Below are positions 8,474 through 19,439 of a DNA stretch of 64,000 nt, one piece after another. The translations under genes and the position numbers were made by a program. The notes beneath the pieces were generated by a model. The model did not search any database. It saw nothing but the letters and a program-made list of their open reading frames with translations, and was not told the DNA's origin. This stretch comes from Sphingomonas sp. CL5.1. GTDB taxonomy: Bacteria > Pseudomonadota > Alphaproteobacteria > Sphingomonadales > Sphingomonadaceae. The stretch lies in the NCBI RefSeq assembly GCF_013344685.1, contig NZ_CP050137.1:3775001-3839000 (forward strand), given 5' to 3'. Within the stretch, counting starts at the first letter, position 1, and each line of letters opens with the position of its first letter.

Positions 8474-9199
8474 ATGAACGACACTACCGGCAGCGGCGAT
8501 CGCCATACCGTCGCGGCATTCGATGCGGAGCTGGGCGGACTGCGCACCACCGTGATGGAGATGGGCGGGCTGGCCGAATATGCCCTCGCCAACGCGCTCT
8601 CCGCCTTGTCCGACGCCGATGACGAACGCGCGCGCAAGGTGGTGGAGGGCGACGCGGCGATCGACGCGCTCGAACGGCGGATCGACCAGCAGGTGATCCA
8701 GACGCTGATGCGCCGCTCCCCCTTCGCGGACGATCTGCGCGAGGTGCTGATGGCGCATCGCGTCTCCGGCTATCTGGAGCGCGTCGGGGATTATGCCAAG
8801 GGCGTCGCGCGCCGGGTGCCGTCGATGCGCTCGCCGACCGAACGCCGCGCGGCCAAGGTGCTGAGCGAGCTTGGCTCCCGCGCCTATGACATGCTGGTCG
8901 GCGTGCTCAACGCCTATGCCGCGCGCGACCCGGAAAAGGCCAAGGCGGTCTATGAGGGCGACGCGCGCATCGACGAGGAATATCAGCGCGTGTTCCTCGC
9001 GCTGCTCGCCCAGATGGCGAACGACGCCTCGACCATCCCGGCGGTCGGCCAGCTCCTGCTCGCGGCCAAGAGCCTTGAGCGGACCGGCGATCAGGCGACC
9101 AATATCGCCGAGCTGATCTATTCGACCTATACCTCCTCGAAACTGTCCTCTCGCGGGGAGCGGGGCATCGACGAGGGCGGAGCCAACGAACCGGGGTGA
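8474..9199 (+). CDS. phoU: Phosphate signalling regulator PhoU
   Basis: The 241-residue protein has the two three-helix PhoU repeats, each with the metal-binding pattern: first around LREVLMAHRVSGYLERVGDYAKG, second around LLLAAKSLERTGDQATNIAE. PhoU links the Pst transporter to the PhoR kinase and keeps the Pho regulon off when phosphate is sufficient. It starts eight bases after pstB with GAGAG upstream. The phoR/phoB genes do not follow, so the two-component pair must lie elsewhere. Confidence 0.93.
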   Translation: MNDTTGSGDRHTVAAFDAELGGLRTTVMEMGGLAEYALANALSALSDADDERARKVVEGDAAIDALERRIDQQVIQTLMRRSPFADDLREVLMAHRVSGYLERVGDYAKGVARRVPSMRSPTERRAAKVLSELGSRAYDMLVGVLNAYAARDPEKAKAVYEGDARIDEEYQRVFLALLAQMANDASTIPAVGQLLLAAKSLERTGDQATNIAELIYSTYTSSKLSSRGERGIDEGGANEPG

Positions 9200-9210
9200 A
9201 CCGAGGTCCG

Positions 9211-9228
9211 GGGAGAGACGTTTCTCCC
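9211..9228 (+). terminator. Weak hairpin after phoU
   Basis: GGGAGA (9211-9216) pairs with TCTCCC (9223-9228) around a 6-base loop, just after the phoU stop. The stem is short and there is no T-run, so this is only a possible end of the pst message. Confidence 0.3.
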
Positions 9229-9341
9229 TCAGCGTTGCGCTTTGCCGGTCGCCGGGAAGCGATCCGACACATATATCGCCGCGGGAACCGTGTGAGCCGC
9301 CGGGGGCTTCGCGCACGATCCCGTCTTTGAAGGAAATCTTC

Positions 9342-10676
9342 TTGGCCGACCGGCGTCCTTTTCCCCCTCACCCCGCCCTGCTCGCCGGCGCGCTGCTCTC
9401 CGTCCCGGCGCTGGCGCAGGATGCCGGACCGGACACGGGTAGCGCGCCTTGGGCGGTCCACGCGCAGGCGACGCTGGTGACGCAGGGGGTGTTCGGCTTC
9501 CGCTCGCCCTATTCCGGGCCGAACAGCCTCGCGTCGCGTCAGGCGAAGGAGACGTTCGACGCGACGCTCTACGCCGGTGTGCGGCCGTGGGACGGCGCCG
9601 AGCTGTGGATCAACCCGGAGGTCGATCAGGGCTTTGGCCTGTCCGATACGTTGGGCGTCGCGGGCTTTCCCAGCGCGGAGGCGTATAAGGTCGGCAAGAG
9701 CGCGCCCTATGTCCGGCTGCAACGCCTGTTCTTCCGCCAGACGATCGGACTGGGCGGGGAGAGCGAGGCGATCGAGGCCGCCGCCAACCAGTTCGCCGGG
9801 CGTCGGCGCACCGACCGGCTGGTGCTGACGATCGGCAAGTTCGGCGTCGGCGACGTGTTCGACACCAATCGCTACGCCCATGATCCGCGCGGCGATTTCC
9901 TCAACTGGACGATCGTCGACGCGGGCACGTTCGATTATGCGGCGGATGCGTGGGGCTACAGCACCGGGGCGGCGGCCGAATGGTATCGGGGCGCATGGAC
10001 GCTGCGGCTCGGTGTATTCAACCTGTCCAAAGTGCCGAACGGGGAGACGCTGGAACGCGATTTCAGCCAGAACCAGCTCGATCTGGAAATAGAGCATCGC
10101 CATTTGCTCGCCGGCCACTCCGGCGCGGTGCGGGTGACATTGTTCCGCAACCACGGCCGCTTCGGCCGGTTCGACGATGCGCTCGCGCTGGCGGCGGGCA
10201 ACGGCAAAGCTCCCGACACGGCGCTGGTGCGGCGGGCGATGGACCGGCCCGGCGTGGACGTGAACCTGGAGCAGGAACTGACCGCCACGCTCGGCCTGTT
10301 CGCGCGCGCCGGCCTGGCCGACGGCGCGATCGAGCCCTACGACTTCACCGATGTCGATCGCAGCGCCGCGATCGGCGGAGCGCTGAAGGGCGCGCATTGG
10401 GGCCGCGCCGACGACACGGTCGGGCTGGCGATGGTGGTCAACGGCATCACGGCGGAGCACCGGCGGTACCTCGACGCGGGCGGGATCGGCGTGCTGGTCG
10501 GCGACGGGCGGCTGCCCCATCCCGGCGCGGAGGCGATCGCCGAAGCCTATTACGACTGGCAACCGCGCAAGGGCATCGACGTGACGATCGACTATCAGTT
10601 CATCGCCAACCCCGGCTACAACCGCGATCGCGGCCCCGCCAACGTCGTCGCGCTGCGCCTGCACGGCGGGTTCTGA
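9342..10676 (+). CDS. OprB-type carbohydrate-selective porin
   Basis: A 444-residue outer-membrane protein with a signal peptide (cleavage near VPALA-QD), barrel-like alternation throughout, and family-typical stretches: DQGFGLSDTLGVAGFPS, FVRLQRLFFRQ-like APYVRLQRLFFRQT, and the C-terminal end IANPGYNRDRGPANVVALR. These match the OprB group, which passes sugars across the outer membrane. I chose the TTG at 9342 because AAGGA sits seven bases before it; a TTG at 9327 in the same frame has no ribosome site. It is downstream of phoU by about 140 bases with a weak hairpin between, so it may or may not be part of the phosphate response. Confidence 0.75.
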   Translation: MADRRPFPPHPALLAGALLSVPALAQDAGPDTGSAPWAVHAQATLVTQGVFGFRSPYSGPNSLASRQAKETFDATLYAGVRPWDGAELWINPEVDQGFGLSDTLGVAGFPSAEAYKVGKSAPYVRLQRLFFRQTIGLGGESEAIEAAANQFAGRRRTDRLVLTIGKFGVGDVFDTNRYAHDPRGDFLNWTIVDAGTFDYAADAWGYSTGAAAEWYRGAWTLRLGVFNLSKVPNGETLERDFSQNQLDLEIEHRHLLAGHSGAVRVTLFRNHGRFGRFDDALALAAGNGKAPDTALVRRAMDRPGVDVNLEQELTATLGLFARAGLADGAIEPYDFTDVDRSAAIGGALKGAHWGRADDTVGLAMVVNGITAEHRRYLDAGGIGVLVGDGRLPHPGAEAIAEAYYDWQPRKGIDVTIDYQFIANPGYNRDRGPANVVALRLHGGF

Positions 10677-10817
10677 ACCGCATGCCGGCGCCTCATGACA
10701 AGACTCTCCGTCGCGCCGCCCTCGCGATGCATGTCGGACTCAAATCTCCGATCCTTGGCCCGACGATCGAGGCGAGGACGACGGCGACGGGCCAGCCCGC
10801 TTCCCGCCCTGGCCGCA

Positions 10818-12125
10818 TCATCCCGCCGGCCCGGCGATCCGCGCCGTACCATAGCCCGCGCCGATCCGGCCGTTGCGGATGAAATCGACCATCATGCGGA
10901 AATAGCCGTCTGGCTGGCGCGTCGAGAGCCGCTTGCCGTCGGGGCCGATTTCATATTCGTAGATGCCGTGCTCGGTGTGCGGGAACATGACGGTCGTGAT
11001 GGGACGGCCGTTCGCCGCCAGCGCCTTCAATCGGCGCGCAGTCTCCGCGCTTGGGGCGTCCATGTCGTTCTCGGCCAATATCCAGAGCTGCGGGACGGCG
11101 AGGTTGCGCAGCACCGGCATCGGATCATATTGCCACGGGATGCCGGCCAGCAGCGCGGGCCCCAGTTCCCGCAATTCCGCCGCATCCTTCTCCAGCAGGA
11201 CGTAGCTCACATCACCCCGAACATGGCGAAACCACGGCTCCTGCCCGTATTTCCGCCGCACCGCCGCGATCCCGTCATAGCCTTCGCGGAAATCGCTGAG
11301 CAGCACCGCGGCGGTCGCGTCCGCGACCTCCATCGCCTTCGCCCCGATGTCCGCGCCATAACCGCGATCGCGCATGTTGAGCGCGATCGCCTCGCGATCC
11401 TCCTCCAGCGGCGACACCGCCAGCCCGAAGCCGACGATGACGAAATCGACCGGCTCGATCCGCGCGGCAAGCGGCGCGACCCAGCCTCCCTGGCTGCCGG
11501 CCTGATAGCCCACCTTCCCCGCCCGCGCGCCGGCCAGCCGCTTCGCCTCATGCACCGCCGCGATCGCATCGTCGGCGAGCAGCAGATAGTCCTGCGTATA
11601 TCGGCCACCCGACGCGCCGCTGCCGCGCTTGTCATAGACGAAAACGCCAATTCCCCGCGCGGCGAACTGTCGCTGCAAGGCGAAGTTGACGATGCCCGAC
11701 TCATGCTCCGAGCCGTGGATCAGGACGACGATCGGCACCTTGCCCGCGCCCTTGGGCAGAATGAGCCGCCCGGCGAGATCGACGCCAGCGCCTCTGAACC
11801 TCGTATCGGTGACGTCGAACGGAATGCGCTTGCCGGCAACTTCGGCGAAACGGACCGCCCCCTGGTCGCAATCGAAGGTGACGGTCTTGCCATCCGGGCG
11901 ATCGGTCCAGCCGAGCGTGCTGGTCCATTGCCCCGATCCGGCGGGAGTGAGCTTGCCGGTGGTGCCGTCCTCCAGCCGCCAGCGCCACGCGGTTCCTTCA
12001 GACGGCCCGATATCGAGATTGCGGCCATCGGCAAGAGCATAGGAGCCGATCCGGCAGTCCGGCCCGGCCGCCAGCGACGGCGTGGCGACCATGGCCGCCA
12101 GCAGGATGAGGGAGAAGCGTTTCAC
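10818..12125 (-). CDS. Exported alpha/beta hydrolase (dienelactone hydrolase/prolyl oligopeptidase-like fold)
   Basis: The 435-residue protein has a signal peptide (ends near PSLAA), an N-terminal beta-rich domain of about 120 residues, then an alpha/beta hydrolase. In the hydrolase one sees VVLIHGSEHESG as the oxyanion strand, VYDKRGSGASGG, the nucleophile elbow GSQGGW, an acid near ILAENDMDAP, and the histidine in FPHTEHG. This is the layout of secreted serine esterases/peptidases acting on small substrates; the substrate is unknown. The start is GTG at 12125, read from the signal peptide; AGGA lies about 10 bases upstream. Just upstream lies the remnant of a TetR gene, so its former regulator appears lost. 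Confidence 0.75.
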   Translation of the reverse strand: MKRFSLILLAAMVATPSLAAGPDCRIGSYALADGRNLDIGPSEGTAWRWRLEDGTTGKLTPAGSGQWTSTLGWTDRPDGKTVTFDCDQGAVRFAEVAGKRIPFDVTDTRFRGAGVDLAGRLILPKGAGKVPIVVLIHGSEHESGIVNFALQRQFAARGIGVFVYDKRGSGASGGRYTQDYLLLADDAIAAVHEAKRLAGARAGKVGYQAGSQGGWVAPLAARIEPVDFVIVGFGLAVSPLEEDREAIALNMRDRGYGADIGAKAMEVADATAAVLLSDFREGYDGIAAVRRKYGQEPWFRHVRGDVSYVLLEKDAAELRELGPALLAGIPWQYDPMPVLRNLAVPQLWILAENDMDAPSAETARRLKALAANGRPITTVMFPHTEHGIYEYEIGPDGKRLSTRQPDGYFRMMVDFIRNGRIGAGYGTARIAGPAG

Positions 12126-12424
12126 GCCAGCATCCTGAGCCGGGCGGCGCAATCGCGCAACGGCTGGCCGCTCTGCTCGACCTTGGCGAGCGACATCGCT
12201 CCGGTGAACAGCGCGACCGCTATCACCGCAAAGCCTTCGGGATCGGCCATGTCCGATCCGTTCGCGCGCAGCTTCTCGACGATCGCCGTCCGCCATTTGC
12301 GATATTCGGCGCCGATCAGCATGCGCAATTTCTGGTCGGAAGCGGAGAGCTGCCGGTGATCGGCGCCTATGTGCCTGAAGAACAGGCCAATTTTCCGCGC
12401 CTGCCGGTGCGTCAGGGTGAAAAG
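12122..12424 (-). pseudogene. TetR-family regulator remnant (C-terminal ligand domain only)
   Basis: The minus-strand frame from a stop at 12425-12427 down to TGA at 12122-12124 encodes a helical stretch (LRMLIGAEYRKWRTAIVEKL, then FAVIAVALFTGAMSLAKVEQ) typical of the C-terminal domain of TetR/AcrR repressors. No helix-turn-helix precedes it: after about residue LSAS the frame turns into sequence read from the neighbouring NIPSNAP remnant. I read it as the surviving end of a regulator whose N-terminal half was deleted. Family assignment rests on general pattern, so confidence is moderate. Confidence 0.5.
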
Positions 12425-12598
12425 CTATTCGTCTGGTTCTCCCGCGCCAGCGACCGCGTGACATTCGATCGCGCGATGCGGCGGCTCGTCCGCAGCAAGG
12501 TCTGGACGGAAGACGTCGCGGGCGGCCTCAGGGACGCGGAGGAACGGGTGCCGCAGCCATTGTATCTGGCGCCCACCCCTCGTTCGATCCTGCGATAA
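12335..12598 (+). pseudogene. NIPSNAP-family protein remnant (C-terminal part)
   Basis: The plus-strand frame contains GAYVPEEQANFPRLPVRQGE, VWFSRASDR and the end QPLYLAPTPRSILR. This resembles the second half of NIPSNAP/dimeric alpha-beta barrel proteins, where a fixed pattern of NFPxLPVRxGE and LxPTxRSxL recurs. About 80 residues remain of an expected 200 or more, with no ribosome site or start. Together with the TetR remnant it looks like a divergent gene pair whose shared promoter and both N-termini were lost in one deletion. Confidence 0.5.
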
Positions 12599-12645
12599 AG
12601 GCAGGCCGCCGGCGACGGCGACCGGCCAGCGTTGCGCGAGGGCAT

Positions 12646-14303
<1,658 letters not shown>

Positions 14304-14307
<4 letters not shown>

Positions 14308-15707
14308 CGTTTGACGTTCACCACCTTGAGCTGCGTATATTCGGCCAGTCCCTCGACAGACTGCTCCGCGCCGAGGCCGGATTGCTTGAAGCCGGCCATC
14401 GGGATGTGCGGGCCGATCGCGACATGCTGGTTGACCCATACCTGCCCGGCGTCGATCCGCCCGGCGATATCGGTGGCGCGGGCGATATCCTTGCTCCACA
14501 CCGATCCGCCGAGGCCGTAATCAGAGGCATTGGCGCGGGCGATCACATCCTCCACGTCGTCGAAGCGGATCACCGGCAGGATCGGGCCGAACTGTTCCTC
14601 GTCGACGATCTTCGCGCCATCGGTCACATCGCGGACGATGGTCGGCTCGATGAAATAGCCGGCGCGCTCCATCGCCTTGCCGCCGGCGATGATATTACCC
14701 TCCGCGCGTGCGGCGTCGAGGAAGCCCTTCACCTTCTCGAACTGCATCCGGTTCTGGATCGGGCCGATACGCGCTCCCTGCTCCAGCCCGTCGCCGACCA
14801 CCGCCTCCTCGGCGAGCCGGGCAAGCTCCGCGCACATCGCGTCATAGATGTCGGCGTGAACATAGGCGCGCTTCACCGCGAGGCACACCTGCCCGCAATT
14901 GAGGAAGGCGCTGTCGAAGATCGCCCGCGCCGTCTCGCGCACGTCCACGTCGTCCAGCACGATCGCGGCGTCGTTGCCGCCAAGCTCCAGCGTGATGCGC
15001 TTGAGCGTGTCGGCGCTGTTGGCGGCAATCCGCTTGCCGGTGGCGGTGGAGCCGGTGAAGCCGACCTTGGCGACATCGGGATGCGCCGTCAGGTGCGAGC
15101 CGAGATCGTTGGCGTCGGTGATGATGTTGACCACGCCGGCCGGGAAGATGTCCTTCGCCAGCTCGCCCAGCCGGAGCGCGGTGACGGGCGTGGTCGGCGC
15201 GGGCTTGAGCACGATGGCGTTGCCCGCCAGCACGGCCGGGCCGATCTTCCAGCAGGCGACCAGCAGCGGGAAGTTCCACGCGATGATGCCGACCACCACG
15301 CCGAGCGGTTGGTGCCGGACGGCGATATAGCCGTTCTCGTCATCCTGGATGACGCGATCCGGCAGCTCCAGCGTGGCATAATGGCGCAGATAGCCCTCCG
15401 TCCACGCGATCTCGCCCTTCGCCTCGGCGAGCGGCTTGCCCTGCTCCATCGTCAGCAGCCGGGCGAGTTCGTCGCCGTTCGCGGCGATCGCGTCCGCCAG
15501 CGCGACGATCGCCGCGCGGCGCTCCGCGATCGGCCGCGCGGCCCATGCCGACTGCGCGGCGCGGGCGGCGGCGATCGCGGCATCGGCGTCAGTGGTGTCG
15601 GCGCGGGGCACGGTGGCGAACGCCTCCCCTGTCGCCGGGTTGACGACCTCCATATGCTCGCCCGCGTCGACGAGCTTGCCTCCAATCAGCATCCGATAGT
15701 CGGTCAT
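14304..15707 (-). CDS. NAD(P)-dependent aldehyde dehydrogenase
   Basis: A 467-residue ALDH-superfamily enzyme oxidising an aldehyde to the acid. Visible are the cofactor region IIAWNFPLL and LKPAPTTP, the TGSTATGK turn, the general-base glutamate in LELGGND, and the nucleophilic cysteine in FLNCGQVCLA. The usual lysine of ELGGK is Asn here, which occurs in some subfamilies. It sits between the broken TonB receptor gene (20 bases upstream) and the acyl-CoA synthetase (overlap ATGA). From context it most likely takes the aldehyde released by the TTQ amine dehydrogenase encoded in the same operon. Confidence 0.9.
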
Positions 15708-15727
15708 TATCCTCTCCAGCGCGTTCG

Positions 15728-17950
15728 TCAGATCTTGTAGCCCAGCGTGATGCCATAGGTACGCGGGTTGCCGATATGGTTATAGATGAAGCCGAAGCCC
15801 GCGAGCAGATCGACCCGCGAGGTGAAGTAGAATTGCTGCGCAGCATTCTTCACCCACGCCGAGGCGGTGATGTGCCCGTCCGCGCTTTCGTAATCGAGGT
15901 GCGCGTCGAGCAGCGCATAGCCCTTCTGCTTCAGGATCGCCTCGTTGATGACCTCGAAATATTGGCTCGATTGGTAAGCCAGCGACGGATGCAGGCTGAT
16001 CGTGCCGAAGCCGCCGCGCGCCAGCGTGATATCCGGCCCGATGTTGAAGGTGAAGGAGGGCGCGTTCGCCAGCTTGTGCTCGGCGACGTCCGCGCCGCTG
16101 ACAGTGCCCTCGATGATCTTGGTGGACAGCAGGCCGAGTCCGCCGTGGAGCTGGAAACCGTCCACGATGCGCGCGCTCAGTTCGGCCTCGCCGCCGAAGA
16201 TGCGCGACTTGGGGATGTTGAGCAACGTCTGCGCGGCGGTGGCCGGATCGACGTTGATGAACTGCTGGTTGCGGTAATCGTAATAGAAGGCGGCGAGGTT
16301 CAGCGTGACGCGCCGGTCGAACATGCGCGTCTTGGCGCCGATCTCATAAGAGGTGACCTGTTCCGCCTTGGCGACGGAAACCTCGTCCGGCTGGAAGAAT
16401 GCCTGCGCGTTGAAGCTCGGCGCGCGATAGCCGCGGCTGATGCTGGCATAGAGCAGGTTGCCGTCGGCCAGCTTGTAGTCCAGCCCGATCTTGCCGGAGA
16501 GATTGTCCGTCTTGAACGAGGCGGAGGTGAGCGGGATCAGGTTCGCCACCAGCACGTCGTCCACCCCGAACGCGTCTGAGCGGAACCCGGTCTGCCGGCC
16601 GATATCGTGGGTGTAGCGCAGGCCGCCGCGCAGCGTGATGGCGTCGCTCACCCGGAACTTGAGATCGGTATAGGCCGCGAAGCTCTTCTTCACCTGATCG
16701 AAGCGGTTCTTCACCTTGCAGGCAACGAAGGTGCCTTCCTCCACCCCGGCGGCGCAATCGGCTGCGTCGCTGCGGCCGTCGTCATTGAGATCGACATCGT
16801 TGAAGATCTGGAACGAGGTGGTGTTGAACACCTTCTCGCGGTTGAAATAGAGGCCGAAGATGAAATCGAACGGCCCGGACATGTTGCTGGTCAGGCGCAG
16901 GTCCTGCGCGAACTGGCTGGCGCGGTCGCCATAAGGGATTTCCAGCGTCTTGTTCGCCTGGCCGTCCGTATCCTCGGTGAAGAACAGGGTGCCGTGGTCA
17001 TAGGAGGTGATGCTGGTCAGCGTCAGCGCATCGGTCAGCTCGTAATTGGCGGTCAGCGCCACCGATTGCGTGCGGGCGATGCGGCGCGTCGCGATGTCGG
17101 AGGCGATGTGATAGCGGTCGAGGCCGTCGACGCGCGTCTGGTCGGCGTTCTGCGCATAGATGCCGTAATTGTGCGGCGTCTGCTCGCTGACCGAGCCGCG
17201 CAACACCAGCTTCAGCCGATCCGTCGGCTCTCAGTGCAAGGTGGCGCGAAAGGCGAACTCGCGCGTTTCGGCGAGGTCGGGCATGCCGGGCAGGACGTTC
17301 CTGAACCAGCCGTCGGCATGGCTGTAGGTGCCCGCGACGCGCAGCGCGGCCTTGTCGCCCAGCGCGAGGTTGATCGCGCCGTTCACATCGACGCGGTTGT
17401 AATTGCCATAGCCCGCGTTGATGTAGCCGCCGGTCTCGCCGAGCGCGGCGTCGCGGCTGATGATATTGACCGCGCCGCCGGTGGTGTTCTTGCCGTAGAG
17501 CGTGCCCTGCGGCCCGCGCAGCACCTCCACCCGCTCAAGATCGTACATGGCGACGCCGAGGAAGGCGAAATTGCCTTTATAGACCTCGTCATAATAGGTC
17601 GCGACCGGGCTGGACTGGTTGAGCGAATAATCCGACATCGACACGCCGCGCAGGCTGAAGATCGGCGTATTGTCGCCGACGATGCCGGTCATCTGGAGGT
17701 TGGCGACCTTGCTTGTCAGGTCATCGACGCTGGTTGTGCGCGATTTGGAAAGATCGTCCCCGCCGATCGCCGAGACCGAGATCGGCACCGACTGGAGGCT
17801 TTCCGAACGCTTGGTCGCAGTGACGATGATCTCACCCGGCGCATTGGTTTCCGGCGTATCGGCCGCCTGGGCCAGAACCGGCGGCGCCACTAGCGCGATT
17901 GCGACGGCCAGCGCCGCCCCGCTCGTCCGCAACAACAAAAGATCCTTCAT
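15728..17950 (-). pseudogene. TonB-dependent receptor interrupted by one in-frame TGA
   Basis: The frame encodes a full receptor of about 740 codons: signal peptide, TonB-box region (EIIVTATKRSESLQSVPISV), plug domain with RVEVLRGPQGTLYGKNTTGG, barrel, and a terminal aromatic end (YGITLGYKI). It is cut by a single TGA at 17231-17233 after codon 239, between FRATLH and EPTDRLKLVLRG; both sides are in the same frame. At this place such receptors usually carry an RW or similar pair before the turn, so TGG to TGA (Trp to stop) is the simplest cause. A GTG at 17206 could start the C-terminal piece but has no plug domain. The gene lies inside the amine dehydrogenase operon, 15 bases after the second cytochrome gene. 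Confidence 0.8.
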
Positions 17951-17965
17951 TGCCCGAGACCTCCC

Positions 17966-18445
17966 CTAATTTTTGATGTGCCGGTCTTTTCCTGCCCGTA
18001 TGAAGCCCGCCACCAGACGCGCTCTCGTTGCGGCGCGCTCAAGGCGGAGGGGGCTTTGTCGCAGCGCGCCGATCTCCGCCGCCGTATAGGGGCGGAAGCC
18101 GGCCGGCATGTGCTGCGGATCGAACGTGTAGAGCGTCCAGTTGACAAGATTGGCGAGACGCGCGTCGTCCAGATCCGCCGTCGCCACGCCCGGCACCCGC
18201 CCGATGAACTCGCGCCCCCCCGGCACCGTCAGGAACAGCGCGAGCGTGCCCCGCATCGGCGGGTTGCTGAAATCGTCGCCGCTGCCGTCGATACGGTGGC
18301 ATCCCTGGCATTTCAGCTTGTAATCGACATGCGCCTGCGCCGGATTGCTGACGCCGGGCATCGCGCCGGGCTGTTGCGCCACGCCGCCCGCCGCGATCAG
18401 GCCCGCAGTAAGGCCGGAGAGCAGCAGGACGAGCGCCGGTTTCAT
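17966..18445 (-). CDS. Monohaem cytochrome c, periplasmic, second of a pair
   Basis: This 159-residue protein has a signal peptide and one haem site, CQGCH. A methionine in QHMPAG is a likely axial ligand. It shares the C-terminal element F(R/K)P(Y/F)TAAE(I/V) with the cytochrome encoded just upstream, so the two are paralogues. It overlaps that gene by ATGA. By position it probably accepts electrons from the amine dehydrogenase, directly or through its partner, and passes them to the terminal oxidase. Whether either has a part in TTQ formation cannot be told. Confidence 0.82.
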   Translation of the reverse strand: MKPALVLLLSGLTAGLIAAGGVAQQPGAMPGVSNPAQAHVDYKLKCQGCHRIDGSGDDFSNPPMRGTLALFLTVPGGREFIGRVPGVATADLDDARLANLVNWTLYTFDPQHMPAGFRPYTAAEIGALRQSPLRLERAATRARLVAGFIRAGKDRHIKN

Positions 18446-18891
18446 TTGCCTTCCGCCGCGTCGTGCAGCCTGGCGACATCCGCGCCGGTCATCGATCCGG
18501 CGCCGGCCTTGTAGCCGGAGACCTCCGCCGCGGTGAACGGCTTGAACGCAGGTCCCGTCCTGGCGATCGTAGTGCCGACGTGGTTGAGCACCGCCGCCAC
18601 CGCCGCCTCGTCCAGTCCGCCCTGCGCCGGCATGACGTTGCGATAGGTCTTGCCCTCCACCGTCAACGGGCCGGACAGGCCCTTCAGCACCGCCAGCGCG
18701 AGATAGCGCCGCCCGCCCGGCTTCGTCGCGAGCGCGCGGAAATCGGCGCCCAGCGGCGGATAGGCGCCCGGCACGCCGGCTCCGGTCCTGGTGTGGCAGG
18801 CGGCGCAGCGGGTGAAGACCGTCGCTCCGTCCGGCCCCGCCGCCAGCGCCGTCGCCGGCATCAGCAGCGCAAGGATCGCCAGCGCTCTCAC
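18442..18891 (-). CDS. Monohaem cytochrome c, periplasmic, first of a pair
   Basis: GTG at 18891 overlaps the stop of the light-chain gene (GTGA) and gives 149 residues with a signal peptide. The single haem site is CAACH and a likely axial methionine is in NVMPAQGG. A longer ORF start upstream would run into the light-chain gene and loses the signal peptide. The C-terminal FKPFTAAEV element is shared with the next cytochrome. No cupredoxin (amicyanin or azurin) gene is seen in this operon, so this cytochrome is the best candidate for the direct electron acceptor. Confidence 0.82.
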   Translation of the reverse strand: MRALAILALLMPATALAAGPDGATVFTRCAACHTRTGAGVPGAYPPLGADFRALATKPGGRRYLALAVLKGLSGPLTVEGKTYRNVMPAQGGLDEAAVAAVLNHVGTTIARTGPAFKPFTAAEVSGYKAGAGSMTGADVARLHDAAEGK

Positions 18892-19436
18892 TGTGGCTGG
18901 TCCAGCGCGACGCCCACGATCACCGCCGTCGAGCAATTATAGATGCTGCTCTCGGTGCCGAGGCACCAGTTATAGTCGTTGTTCGATTGCGTGCGGACCT
19001 GCGGCCGGTCACCCTCGTTGCGGTTGCACAGGCACTGGCCGCACGACGAAGCGCCACAGCAATCGTTGTAGCTGATGATATAAGCGCGCTTGTCGGCCGG
19101 GTTGGTGCAGGTGCCGATCCAGGTGATCGGCGACATCTCCGTCCCCGGCGGACAGGTGTTCACCGTGCCGCCGCAACAGGTGCACAGGAAGCCGTCGATC
19201 GCGCAGTAACGCCAGTAATCGCAGGTCGTGCGGTCGCCCGGATCCTGCGCGACGCCGGAGGTGACGGGCGGATGCGCGACCCCGCCGGGATGGGTGGAAG
19301 CGCGCGCCACCGGCAGCACCGGGAAAACGGCCGCGCCGGTCATCCCCATCCCCAGCGTCGCCAGCAGGCTGCGCCGCGAGGTGCCGCGCGCGATCGAGCG
19401 GGTGAAGCGTTCGGCTATCTTGTCGAAACCGGCCAT
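18888..19436 (-). CDS. mauA: TTQ amine dehydrogenase light chain (MauA/AauA family)
   Basis: The catalytic subunit, 182 residues, with a twin-arginine leader (SRRSLL, residues 20-25). The mature part has 14 cysteines, including CDYWRYC, TCCGG, NDCCG and NWCLG. W106 and W157 are 51 residues apart, the same spacing as the two tryptophans that form tryptophan tryptophylquinone in methylamine dehydrogenase (W57, W108). D125 and D81 fall where the functional aspartates D76 and D32 lie. The enzyme oxidises primary amines to aldehyde and ammonia in the periplasm. The neighbours favour an aromatic or larger amine, but methylamine cannot be excluded. GGAGG precedes the ATG. Confidence 0.93.
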   Translation of the reverse strand: MAGFDKIAERFTRSIARGTSRRSLLATLGMGMTGAAVFPVLPVARASTHPGGVAHPPVTSGVAQDPGDRTTCDYWRYCAIDGFLCTCCGGTVNTCPPGTEMSPITWIGTCTNPADKRAYIISYNDCCGASSCGQCLCNRNEGDRPQVRTQSNNDYNWCLGTESSIYNCSTAVIVGVALDQPQ

Positions 19437-19439
19437 GGA

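Noticed and set aside
12335..12598. An intact small gene of about 80 codons
   Set aside because: No ribosome site, start lies in sequence read as another gene remnant, and the content matches only the second half of a longer family.
17231..17233. TGA in the TonB receptor as a selenocysteine codon
   Set aside because: TonB receptors are not known selenoproteins, no SECIS-like hairpin stands out after it, and a one-base change from TGG explains it.
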